A stretch of DNA of 12,557 nt from the NCBI GenBank assembly GCA_003219925.1, contig QHQU01000128.1:1-12557 (forward strand). The letters run 5' to 3'. Source of the stretch: Verrucomicrobiota bacterium. Its GTDB lineage: Bacteria > Verrucomicrobiota > Verrucomicrobiia > Chthoniobacterales > UBA10450. The notes beneath the pieces were generated by a model. The model searched no databases. It was not told the origin of the DNA and was given only the letters and a program-made list of their open reading frames with translations. The position numbers and the translations under genes were made by a program. Positions within the stretch are counted from its first letter, which is position 1. Every line of letters starts with the position of its first letter. Positions 1 through 6,652 of this stretch are shown here, one piece after another.

Positions 1-1069
1 TAAGGAACTTGAGCGCACCCATGGCCACCCCCTGCGTCTTCGTCGGTCGAATGATCGAACACCGTGGAAGGTTTCGGCTCAAGAACGGACAGGGTTCCGG
101 CATGATCAGGTTATTCGTGAACAGCTCGTTGGCGACGTCCAAGTGGGGAAATGTCACTGAAACGCCGGTTACCGGGTCAACGGCAGTTAAGGGAGGCGCG
201 TTGCCCGCCTTGTCCTGCCACGTTTGGAAATGCATGGTTTCGGTCGGGCCGATGCTTATCAGGATGCGCAACACTTCCACGCTGCGTGCCCTTTGCGCCA
301 ACGATGGGTAGAGGCTGTTTCCACCTTGTTCAATCGTTGGAAAGTGAAAGGCCGCGGTGTTGGCAATCGCCTGAAGGAAGTTAGGATTTTTCAAATCATT
401 ATCGGTCCTGGGAATGGCTGTGTGCTGGTTCACCGCCAAAGTTGGAATCGCCTGCGGAAAGACATGGTTTGGATCAAGATCCGGGTTATGCGCACCGTCG
501 CGGTAGCGGGTCCACCAGCTGGTATCCAGTGTTAACTGGGTCAGGTTGGTCAGCCGTCTCCCGATCTTGTTTCGGTTGACTCCCGTCGCGGTGCTGCCCA
601 TCAGAGTGCGAAATGGATTGAGATTCGCAGGGGCCGCTCCCTTGGACACCAAGTACGCATTTAGGAACTGGTGGTGTGTGATTTCATCATCGGTGTTGTC
701 ATGAATATATACGTTCATGTCCTCATCGAGTACGTTAATAGCTTCCGTGTAGGCCTCAATCCCAGTCCCGCCGGGCACTTCGCTGTCCTGGATGCCGCCG
801 AGTTCGTTGTATTGGATCCAAAAGTCGGCCTCGAGTATCTCGAGCGCCGCTGCGAACCGGAGTAGAGCGGCATCACCGACTCTGATCCCGCTCTCGATCG
901 CATCCTCTTCGCCAAAAGCGTTTGAGGCTGAGCTGAACAGAGCAGCTCCGGGAGCGAGCGCGATTGCACCCAGCCCCATGCGGCAAAGAAACGTTCGCCG
1001 CGGAACGCTGCGTCGTGCAGGTGAGAGTTTGGCAACTTCAGGTGACATCTGACTTTCGACTTCATTCAT
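1..1069 (-). CDS. Tat-exported ferritin-like domain protein (3' end beyond window)
   Basis: The open frame on the minus strand gives 356 residues and runs off the left edge without a stop, so the C-terminus is missing. The N-terminus carries a twin-arginine signal: RRTFL at residues 24-28 followed by a hydrophobic stretch (GLGAIALAPGAALF, about 32-45). The mature part looks like the PF13668-type ferritin-like family related to desiccation-associated proteins. Helix 1 has E77 and E80, then come ExxH at E129-H132 (EITHH) and a second ExxH at E277-H280 (ETMH), a pattern suited to a di-metal site. Function in this family is poorly defined; iron binding is inferred. I chose the ATG at 1069 because AGGA lies 7 bases upstream; an in-frame ATG at 1075 sits too close to it. 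Upstream are a strong hairpin (1121-1148) and a 22-base palindrome (1199-1220). The family call is fairly secure, the function is not. Confidence 0.85.
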   Translation of the reverse strand, partial: MNEVESQMSPEVAKLSPARRSVPRRTFLCRMGLGAIALAPGAALFSSASNAFGEEDAIESGIRVGDAALLRFAAALEILEADFWIQYNELGGIQDSEVPGGTGIEAYTEAINVLDEDMNVYIHDNTDDEITHHQFLNAYLVSKGAAPANLNPFRTLMGSTATGVNRNKIGRRLTNLTQLTLDTSWWTRYRDGAHNPDLDPNHVFPQAIPTLAVNQHTAIPRTDNDLKNPNFLQAIANTAAFHFPTIEQGGNSLYPSLAQRARSVEVLRILISIGPTETMHFQTWQDKAGNAPPLTAVDPVTGVSVTFPHLDVANELFTNNLIMPEPCPFLSRNLPRCSIIRPTKTQGVAMGALKFL

Positions 1070-1120
1070 ACACATTTCCTTTCAAACTGGTTTAGTATTG
1101 GGGTTCACTATCGAAGCACT

Positions 1121-1148
1121 GATGAATAACGCGGGGCGTCTATTCATC
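1121..1148. promoter_or_regulatory. Inverted repeat / hairpin upstream of the ferritin-like gene
   Basis: GATGAATA at 1121-1128 is the exact reverse complement of TATTCATC at 1141-1148. Inside it ACG (1129-1131) pairs with CGT (1137-1139), leaving one bulged C and a GC-rich 5-base loop, so about 11 pairs can form. It lies about 50 bases upstream of the ferritin-like start. It could be an operator or a hairpin in the 5' leader; nothing in the sequence decides between them. Confidence 0.5.
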
Positions 1149-1198
1149 CGCTTCACACCTGTAGAATCGCAGCGATCTACCGGGCGGGCTGCACCGGA

Positions 1199-1220
1199 AA
1201 AGTAACGCCGTTGTTACTTT
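1199..1220. promoter_or_regulatory. 22-base palindrome, copy 1 (candidate response-regulator operator)
   Basis: AAAGTAAC (1199-1206), 6-base spacer, GTTACTTT (1213-1220): a perfect 8-base inverted repeat. It begins two bases past the stop of the response regulator gene and lies about 130 bases upstream of the ferritin-like start. A second copy with identical arms and spacing is at 2920-2941. Similarity extends past the arms: AAAAGTAACGC on the left and GTTACTTTC on the right are shared. The layout equals the CusR/CopR cop box (8-6-8). It could instead be a weak 3' hairpin; the stem has only two G-C pairs and the T tail is short. Confidence 0.55.
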
Positions 1221-1222
1221 CG

Positions 1223-1903
1223 CTAAGTGCCGGCAGGTGTGATCGACTCGTCAATCGTGTAGCCGACGTGACGCACCGTATGAATCAATGGGGGATCGCC
1301 AATTTTCTTGCGCAACCGTCCGATGAAAACTTCGACCAGTTTCGTATCGTATTCGTGTTCGTGTTCCCAGACGCGTTCGCACAATTCGGTGCGGGTAAAA
1401 ACGCGAGCTGGCTGACGCATAAGCACTTTCAACAACATCAACTCGCGCGTGGATAAATCGATTCGTTCCGAGCCGCGATACACTTCGTGATTCGCGAGGT
1501 CGAACGTGAGATCCCCGACTCGCAAACTGAGCGCTGGTTCTTCCGGATAGCGGCGCCCCAGAGCGCGCACCCGGGCTACGAGTTCCGGCATCGCAAAAGG
1601 CTTTGGCAAATAATCGTCTGCGCCAAGCTGCAAGCCGGTGACGCGATCTCTAACTTCGCCACGGGCGGTAAGCACTAAAACACGGCTTGTGACATGTCGC
1701 GCGCGCAGATGTCGCAACACTTCGAAACCGTCCAAGTGCGGTAGGCCGACATCGAGCACGATCAAATCGAAACGCGTATCGGTTGCTTCCTGCAAAGCCC
1801 CTTCGCCATCGTGGACCACAGTCGGATCGTGACCTGCCTCGGTCAACGCGGAAGCAATCTGCCGCGCCAATCGAACTTCATCTTCAACGATCAGAATGTG
1901 CAT
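1223..1903 (-). CDS. OmpR/CusR-family response regulator
   Basis: DNA-binding response regulator of 226 residues, the usual length for the OmpR family. The receiver domain (about 1-115) has the acidic pair E7/D8, phospho-acceptor D51 (IVLDVGLP), T79 (VLTA) and K101 (LPKPF), all in canonical positions. The GADDYLPKPFAMPELVARVR stretch is close to CusR/CopR-type regulators. The C-terminal winged helix (about 128-220) has the typical RELMLLKVLM, LCERVW and VFIGRLRKKI elements. It likely responds to the kinase at 4174-5961, which lies two genes upstream; no other kinase is in the window. The ATG at 1903 is preferred over a TTG one codon earlier; neither has a clear ribosome binding site. The metal-type specificity is inferred from resemblance and from the cop-box-like palindromes nearby. 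Confidence 0.95.
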   Translation of the reverse strand: MHILIVEDEVRLARQIASALTEAGHDPTVVHDGEGALQEATDTRFDLIVLDVGLPHLDGFEVLRHLRARHVTSRVLVLTARGEVRDRVTGLQLGADDYLPKPFAMPELVARVRALGRRYPEEPALSLRVGDLTFDLANHEVYRGSERIDLSTRELMLLKVLMRQPARVFTRTELCERVWEHEHEYDTKLVEVFIGRLRKKIGDPPLIHTVRHVGYTIDESITPAGT

Positions 1904-2018
1904 CAATTTCAGGAGAGATCAGCCATTGGTCAGAGCTAGTATATCGGCTTTTAGCTTGATTCAGCTTTGCAGCTTTGTCCCAAAGATTTGCCGCTTCCAA
2001 ATAGCGGATAAAGAAATG

Positions 2019-2037
2019 GGGGCCAGAGCTGAACCCC
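2019..2037 (-). terminator. Possible intrinsic terminator after the peptidoglycan-binding gene
   Basis: Read on the minus strand, GGGGTT (2037-2032) can pair with GGCCCC (2024-2019), with two G-U pairs and a 7-base loop. A T-rich run (ATTTCTTTATC, from 2017 down) follows. It lies about 33 bases past the stop codon at 2070. The stem is short and the tail interrupted, so this is tentative. The rest of the 1904-2069 gap shows nothing I can name. Confidence 0.3.
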
Positions 2038-2069
2038 GACCCCACGTTACGCAGCTGCGATCGTCGATC

Positions 2070-2837
2070 TTAGCTTAGACCCAGTGTCGAGACTGTTGCC
2101 TCATCGATTGCGGCGGTGACCGCCAATCCGTGATCGACCTGAAATGCGGCCAGCGCATGTCGCGTCATCGGTCCGAGGACGCCGTCGATGGGACCGGCGT
2201 AATAACCGTCACGCTGCAACTGCACTTGCGCGTTCACTACCACCTGATCCGGCGTTAAACCGTTGTAGCCGTAGATCGGGCCGTCATATGGATAATACGC
2301 TCCGGGGAAATAGCCCCAGGCCGGAAACCAAAATCCGGCATCAAAGAAGAAAGCGTTATTATTGATGATGACGATCCGGAAGTTCCGCCTCCAAAAGTCA
2401 CGGTCATGAAACTCGTGACGATGCAAATTCACCGCTTCAGAGAAACTGGCTCGGTTGCGGTTGATCACCACGTTTTGGTTTTGGTTAACCGTGACGTTTC
2501 GATTGCGGTTCACCCTCATATTTCGCTCACTATTGGTCGCCAGAGAAGTTCTCGCCCTCGCCGATTCATTGAACCGTTGCCTGTTTTGCAGGGTCGTATT
2601 CACATTCGTTCGGGGCGTCACGGTTTGCGCACGAACCCGGGTGCCAGCCATGTTTGGTTGCATCCGCGTGTTGCTCACCGCCGCGTGTGTCCTTGCAGCG
2701 GTTGTTGCGTGCACTCTCGATGTGGTCCGTGGCTTTCCTTTAGTGTCCACGTTCGCGGTGCGCTGAATTTCCTCGCCCTGCGCCGTTAGCGCCAAAGCGA
2801 GACTTCCAATGCATATTGAATATAGAATTCCCTTCAT
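2070..2837 (-). CDS. Exported protein with Asn/Arg-rich region and C-terminal peptidoglycan-binding domain
   Basis: This protein of 255 residues starts with a Sec signal peptide (MKGILYSICIGSLALALTAQG, cleavage near residue 21). Residues about 25-102 are Thr/Arg/Ala-rich and probably disordered. Residues 103-130 alternate Asn, Arg, Val and Gln (RNRNVTVNQNQNVVINRNR). Residues 160-190 are aromatic and Gly/Tyr/Pro-rich (FWFPAWGYFPGAYYPY). Residues about 195-253 form a PG_binding_1-like (PF01471) three-helix domain, with QVQLQRDGYYAGPIDGVLGP and TRHALAAFQ as landmarks. It probably anchors to the murein layer in the periplasm; no catalytic domain is present. The start is well supported by AGGAAGG about 4 bases upstream. 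A 22-base palindrome lies 83 bases upstream, so it may be controlled separately from the porin gene before it. The role beyond wall binding is unknown. Confidence 0.85.
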   Translation of the reverse strand: MKGILYSICIGSLALALTAQGEEIQRTANVDTKGKPRTTSRVHATTAARTHAAVSNTRMQPNMAGTRVRAQTVTPRTNVNTTLQNRQRFNESARARTSLATNSERNMRVNRNRNVTVNQNQNVVINRNRASFSEAVNLHRHEFHDRDFWRRNFRIVIINNNAFFFDAGFWFPAWGYFPGAYYPYDGPIYGYNGLTPDQVVVNAQVQLQRDGYYAGPIDGVLGPMTRHALAAFQVDHGLAVTAAIDEATVSTLGLS

Positions 2838-2919
2838 GTTTCCTTCCTTTTTCGTTACAAGGTTAGACAGCCTTGCGCGAGGAGCTATTCACCTGGCCGT
2901 GACGGAAATAACCCGACAA

Positions 2920-2941
2920 AAAGTAACGCAACAGTTACTTT
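2920..2941. promoter_or_regulatory. 22-base palindrome, copy 2 (candidate response-regulator operator)
   Basis: AAAGTAAC (2920-2927), 6-base spacer, GTTACTTT (2934-2941): the same arms and spacing as the copy at 1199-1220. It lies 83 bases upstream of the peptidoglycan-binding gene and 18 bases past the porin stop. Read on the minus strand the second arm runs into TTTTTG, so a weak terminator role is possible. The shared extended bases (AAAAGTAACGC and GTTACTTTC) fit a protein-binding site better than a generic hairpin. Confidence 0.55.
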
Positions 2942-2959
2942 CCGCGGAGGCTTCTATAG

Positions 2960-4177
2960 TCAGAAACGCACTGTAAATTGCGCGGCGAGAAGGTGATTGG
3001 TATCCCGCGGGCCGGTAGTCTGCTGTTGATAACTATATTGCAGCTTCAATTGTGTGTGCGGCGTAAAACGATAGCCGGCGGCGACGTCGATCCGTCCGAG
3101 ATCCTGACCCCAGCGAGCCTTTCCTCCCACGCCGGAATTGATGTTGCCGAAGAGTTGCTGGTTCCAACGGAGCGCGCCGAAAAGTTGCGGAGTGAATTTA
3201 TATTTTGCCTCAAAATAATATGCGAACGTGTCCGCGTCACCGACCTGCGGCACCTCGAAGCGGGCTTCATAAAATTCCGCCCACACTTGCAGATGGTGCC
3301 AGGCAAAGCTCGCGTCTTGTCCCAAAACAAGTTCGCGAAAATCGCCAATGCCGCGACCGCGCGGCAATGTTGGTTCGGCTTCAGGCCGGAAATATGCGCC
3401 GTCGCTTGCCGAAAAACCAAAATTCCATATTTGATTTGGCCGGAAGCCAAGCCGCGCATTGAAGCTTGGATGATCAAAATCAGTTTCGGTTGCACTCCAG
3501 GATTCTGGCCGGGAAGAGAGCGCTGAATTTTTCATTTCCGCGGCGTAATCGAATCGGCCAAGTCGGCCGGAAACAGAAATGCCGGTCGCATAGCTTGGTC
3601 CCCAGATCACGGGATTGAATTCATACTTCGCGTCCGCCTCAAAGCTTCCTACGAAATCCTGCGGTGAAGCAGGTGCAGCTTTGTCACTGATAGCTGTGAT
3701 GTTTTCGTAAACTAACGGGGCGTTGATAAACGGATTGTCCCATGACAAATGGCGCGGGACAAAATTGCCGACGACGGTAGCGAACTTTCCCACCTGCAAT
3801 GTGAAACGGCCATCCTCCCACGGCGTGATCCGGAGCGCGTATTCGTCGAGCCGAACCTGAGCGCCGTGATCACTCGGATCGAATCCACGATCTAGTCGCG
3901 ATTGCGCGAAAAAATAAATTTGTGACCCCATTTGGGCATCGAGAAACAGGGTCAGTCGTGGGTTAAACAGATTGTCGATCCTGCTGTCGATCAGTCCCGG
4001 TGCGGGCTGCTGAAGGTGATAGCCTTCGAGGTCGATCGTGCCACTCAATCGCAGGCGAAGATTGTCGTGAAAGGCGGCGATGGTGAGCGCAGTATCGAGT
4101 TGGTCTAAAAAGTCATCAGGCTCAGTCGCGTATGCGGTGCAGGCCAGAAAAAAGGCCAATCCTCGAAGCAGCTTCAT
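2960..4177 (-). CDS. Outer-membrane beta-barrel porin
   Basis: Length is 405 residues. A Sec signal peptide (MKLLRGLAFFLACTAYA, cleavage near 17) leads into alternating polar/hydrophobic strands rich in aromatic residues (for example LFLDAQMGSQIYFFAQSRLD, LQLKYSY-type strands near the end). The chain ends in a strand closing with Phe (AAQFTVRF), the usual assembly signal for outer-membrane barrels. It should form a diffusion channel; the solute cannot be read from the sequence. The ATG overlaps the stop of the kinase gene by ATGA, so the two are translationally coupled. This makes it the third gene of the cupredoxin-kinase-porin unit and suggests it serves the same response. I recognise the barrel type, not a named subfamily; phosphate-selective-porin-like is one possibility. 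Confidence 0.85.
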   Translation of the reverse strand: MKLLRGLAFFLACTAYATEPDDFLDQLDTALTIAAFHDNLRLRLSGTIDLEGYHLQQPAPGLIDSRIDNLFNPRLTLFLDAQMGSQIYFFAQSRLDRGFDPSDHGAQVRLDEYALRITPWEDGRFTLQVGKFATVVGNFVPRHLSWDNPFINAPLVYENITAISDKAAPASPQDFVGSFEADAKYEFNPVIWGPSYATGISVSGRLGRFDYAAEMKNSALSSRPESWSATETDFDHPSFNARLGFRPNQIWNFGFSASDGAYFRPEAEPTLPRGRGIGDFRELVLGQDASFAWHHLQVWAEFYEARFEVPQVGDADTFAYYFEAKYKFTPQLFGALRWNQQLFGNINSGVGGKARWGQDLGRIDVAAGYRFTPHTQLKLQYSYQQQTTGPRDTNHLLAAQFTVRF

Positions 4178-5961
4178 ACTACTTCCGCGGCGCGACGTAA
4201 CGACGGACGAGCCACTCGAAAGCGCACCTCAAATTCGGTCCAATCATTATCCGATCGAAGCAGTCTTAAGTCGCCACCGTGCAGTCGCGCGAGTTCCCGC
4301 GCCAGATTCAAACCGAGCCCATGACCGGAAATATTTGAAACCGGGGCGCCGCGATGGAACCGCTCGAAAATGTGTTGTTGTGCAGTCTGCGCAATTGGTC
4401 GTCCAGTGTTACCGACCGTCAGCACCACTTCGGCGTTATCTCTCCGTGCCGCAACTCGGATGCAGCCGCCCAGTCGATTGTACTTGCGCGCGTTCTCCAA
4501 AAGATTTTGCACAATGAGCGAGGTGTAGCGCTTTTCGCCGGCAACAAATATTTCGGCTGGAAGCTCCTGCTCGATCTTGATCTCCGGCGAGTCGGGCAGC
4601 GCGTTGAGGTCGTCGATCCATTCATTGATGAGCTGGCTGAGATTCACCGGTTTGGAATCAATCTGCAGATGGCCGGCGTCCAGGCGCGACAGCAGCAGCA
4701 GATCGTCGATAACTCCAGTCAATCGGTAAGTCTGATGAAGAAGCCCGGAAAGCTCGTGGTAGACTTCCGGTTTGAAACCCTCACGGTTCAGCAGATTGTC
4801 AAGTCCTGCGCGCAGAACCGTGACCGGACTTTTCAATTGATGCGAGGCATCGGCGGAATAACGCGCTGATCGTTCTAATTCCTCGCTGGTCGAGGCCAGC
4901 GCAGCCTCGGCTTCTCTCCAGTGCGCGCGATTCTTCTCGGAGTCGACGGCGAGCTTCTCCACCGGAACAGAGAGCCGGGCGGCGATGAAATGGCTGGCGA
5001 CGAAGCCAAGAAGCAACAATAGCGCGCCTGCTCCGCCAATTTGCCAGCTTAACCGACGCTGTTGCGCGATTGAATTAGCGAGCGGATAAACGCAGATCTC
5101 ATACGCCGGCGGGAAGAGCGATCCCGGATTGAGAGGTTTGTAAAACAAAAGCTCCGGTGCGCCATTAACCGTGACGTTGAGGCTATTTTGCGCGCCATCG
5201 GCCTTACTGACCGCCTGGGCGAAGTCGTCCTCGATTTTTCGCTGCGCAGATTTCGGAAGCGAAGGCAGGTGTAATCGACCATTCACCCAAATACCGCTTT
5301 TCAATCCCGTGCCTTCGCTTTTGTCGACCACTTCATATGGCTTAAAGCCCACCACCAACGCGGAGATAACTTCCCCGGTCTCGGTCGACAAAATCGGCAG
5401 GGCCATAACTTCATTCATCGTTCCGTCGATGGTATCGGCTGTCTCGAGGACGTAGCCAATTTGTTGTGTGTCCGGCAATCTCTTCAGAGCCAACTGCGCT
5501 TCCGCTTCCCTACTTAACTGTCCTACTTCAGTTGGATTGGGTGGTGGAATGATAGCGCCCGAACCACTGAGAAAACGGTAGAATCTTGCTTGAAGCGAGT
5601 TCGCTCCTTCGCCTTTTCCTGGCGCTACGCCCTCCATCAAATCCCGCAATTCGTCCTTGGCGGTCGGGTATAACAAGTCCAGAGCGTTGTCTTCTAGCGC
5701 GGCGTGAAGCCGCGGCTTTAATACCAACTCGCGACAACGTTCGGTAAGCGCAGAATTCCGCAATGCCTGAACTTTGTGGAGCGACGAGATCTCGGCTTGA
5801 AAATTTTCCCGCAAATCTCGCTCCGCCGTTGTCGTAACATTGCGTTGGGCAAAATAAAGTGCGAGCGCGGTCAACACCAAAACGACCAGCATCATTGCGG
5901 CAAACAACCTGGTTCGGAAACTCGTTACACTGCGGTGGTTCGGCTCGACGGAAGAGCTCAC
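4174..5961 (-). CDS. Membrane sensor histidine kinase with large periplasmic domain
   Basis: Length is 595 residues. TM1 is about 17-37, followed by a periplasmic region about 39-303 that I do not recognise (Cache-like by size). TM2 is about 305-327, then a HAMP-like linker. The HisKA domain has the phospho-acceptor H374 in SHQLKSPV. The ATPase domain shows the N box with N490 (LLENARKYN), a G1 box VGNTGRPI (517-523) with Asn instead of the usual Asp, IFERFHRG at 531-538 and the G2 box GHGLGL (546-551). The N-x-G form of G1 resembles CusS-type heavy-metal sensors. The start is GTG, overlapping the upstream stop as GTGA; an in-frame TGA two codons upstream rules out an earlier start, and no ribosome binding site is visible, so coupling is likely. 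The probable partner is the regulator at 1223-1903. The ligand is unknown. Confidence 0.93.
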   Translation of the reverse strand: MSSSVEPNHRSVTSFRTRLFAAMMLVVLVLTALALYFAQRNVTTTAERDLRENFQAEISSLHKVQALRNSALTERCRELVLKPRLHAALEDNALDLLYPTAKDELRDLMEGVAPGKGEGANSLQARFYRFLSGSGAIIPPPNPTEVGQLSREAEAQLALKRLPDTQQIGYVLETADTIDGTMNEVMALPILSTETGEVISALVVGFKPYEVVDKSEGTGLKSGIWVNGRLHLPSLPKSAQRKIEDDFAQAVSKADGAQNSLNVTVNGAPELLFYKPLNPGSLFPPAYEICVYPLANSIAQQRRLSWQIGGAGALLLLLGFVASHFIAARLSVPVEKLAVDSEKNRAHWREAEAALASTSEELERSARYSADASHQLKSPVTVLRAGLDNLLNREGFKPEVYHELSGLLHQTYRLTGVIDDLLLLSRLDAGHLQIDSKPVNLSQLINEWIDDLNALPDSPEIKIEQELPAEIFVAGEKRYTSLIVQNLLENARKYNRLGGCIRVAARRDNAEVVLTVGNTGRPIAQTAQQHIFERFHRGAPVSNISGHGLGLNLARELARLHGGDLRLLRSDNDWTEFEVRFRVARPSLRRAAEVV

Positions 5962-6605
5962 GGGAAATCAGTGCGCAAGGTGGCACCGCTCTTCAGCTCC
6001 ACCGGCTGCTCACGGGTAGTTTTGCTGTCGATCCATGCTTTGAGCGTGTAATGGCCCGCCGGAAGTCCGCTCAACCGAAATCGGCCGCTTTCATCGGTTA
6101 TAACGAAGTAGGGCGTGTTTAAGACCAGAATAAGCCCGCGCATGTGTTCGTGAATATCGCATCGAAGCGTGACCAGCCCCGCGACATCAAAAACTACCGA
6201 AGGAATTGGCCGTTCTTCTGGACGATAGCGGCCGAGATCGAATCGTTTGGCGGGGGAGTAAGAAAAAATGTTGTGGTAGGTGTCGTCCAGGTTCGGGAAC
6301 TCCACCGTCGTGCCAATCTGGACAGGAAGAAGCGGTGGAAGAAAAGCCAGGTCTTTTTGCGCGACCTGTTTGATCGAATGGGAAGTCGCTGTTGGAAAGG
6401 AACCGTCAAGGTAAACCACTGCCAGGGGAGGTTTGGTCGCGAGAACGCCACCGTTTGTTACGATCTCGTAGCGCTTAGCCATGACCGGCGGCGGCGCATG
6501 CGATTTGGGCAGATTAACCCGCCCTTCCACGATTGCTTCCGCGAGACCGGAATTCGGGGCAAAGATGCAGATCGCGCTAACCGAAACGAGGACGCGCAAA
6601 TGCAT
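5958..6605 (-). CDS. Exported cupredoxin-like protein with amicyanin-style copper site
   Basis: Length is 215 residues, with a Sec signal peptide (MHLRVLVSVSAICIFAPNSGLAEA, cleavage near 24). A cupredoxin-like core spans about 60-165. H111 (DDTYHNIF) and C149-x2-H152-x2-M155 in RCDIHEHMRG match the ligand spacing of amicyanin (His53, Cys92, His95, Met98; CTPHPFMRG). The C-terminal part (about 165-213, with FRLSGLPAGHYTLKAW) resembles a carboxypeptidase-regulatory-like beta domain. Such proteins are sometimes annotated as methylamine utilisation proteins. It likely binds copper in the periplasm, as an electron carrier or as a sensing partner for the kinase, whose gene overlaps it by 4 bases. 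I prefer the ATG at 6605 over a TTG at 6620, since the signal peptide then begins normally; GGCGG abuts it and spacing is poor for both. Copper binding is inferred. Confidence 0.82.
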   Translation of the reverse strand: MHLRVLVSVSAICIFAPNSGLAEAIVEGRVNLPKSHAPPPVMAKRYEIVTNGGVLATKPPLAVVYLDGSFPTATSHSIKQVAQKDLAFLPPLLPVQIGTTVEFPNLDDTYHNIFSYSPAKRFDLGRYRPEERPIPSVVFDVAGLVTLRCDIHEHMRGLILVLNTPYFVITDESGRFRLSGLPAGHYTLKAWIDSKTTREQPVELKSGATLRTDFP

Positions 6606-6652
6606 CCGCCAATTTAGCAATCGTTACCCCGGACGGAAAGTGCCCTTCGCGC

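Noticed and set aside
9..865. Several plus-strand ORFs opposite the ferritin-like gene
   Set aside because: They are antisense shadows with no recognisable protein features.
715..1065. Minus-strand ORF of 116 residues starting at 1065
   Set aside because: It lies out of frame inside the ferritin-like gene, has no motif, and shares its start region by chance; the frame with the Tat signal and ExxH motifs is the real one.
1990..2006. CCGCTTCCAAATAGCGG as a second terminator
   Set aside because: The stem is only about five pairs and no T run follows in the minus-strand direction.
2978..3526. A 182-residue plus-strand ORF opposite the porin gene
   Set aside because: The composition is not protein-like (no domain, erratic Cys and Arg), and the opposite frame has a signal peptide and a proper barrel ending.
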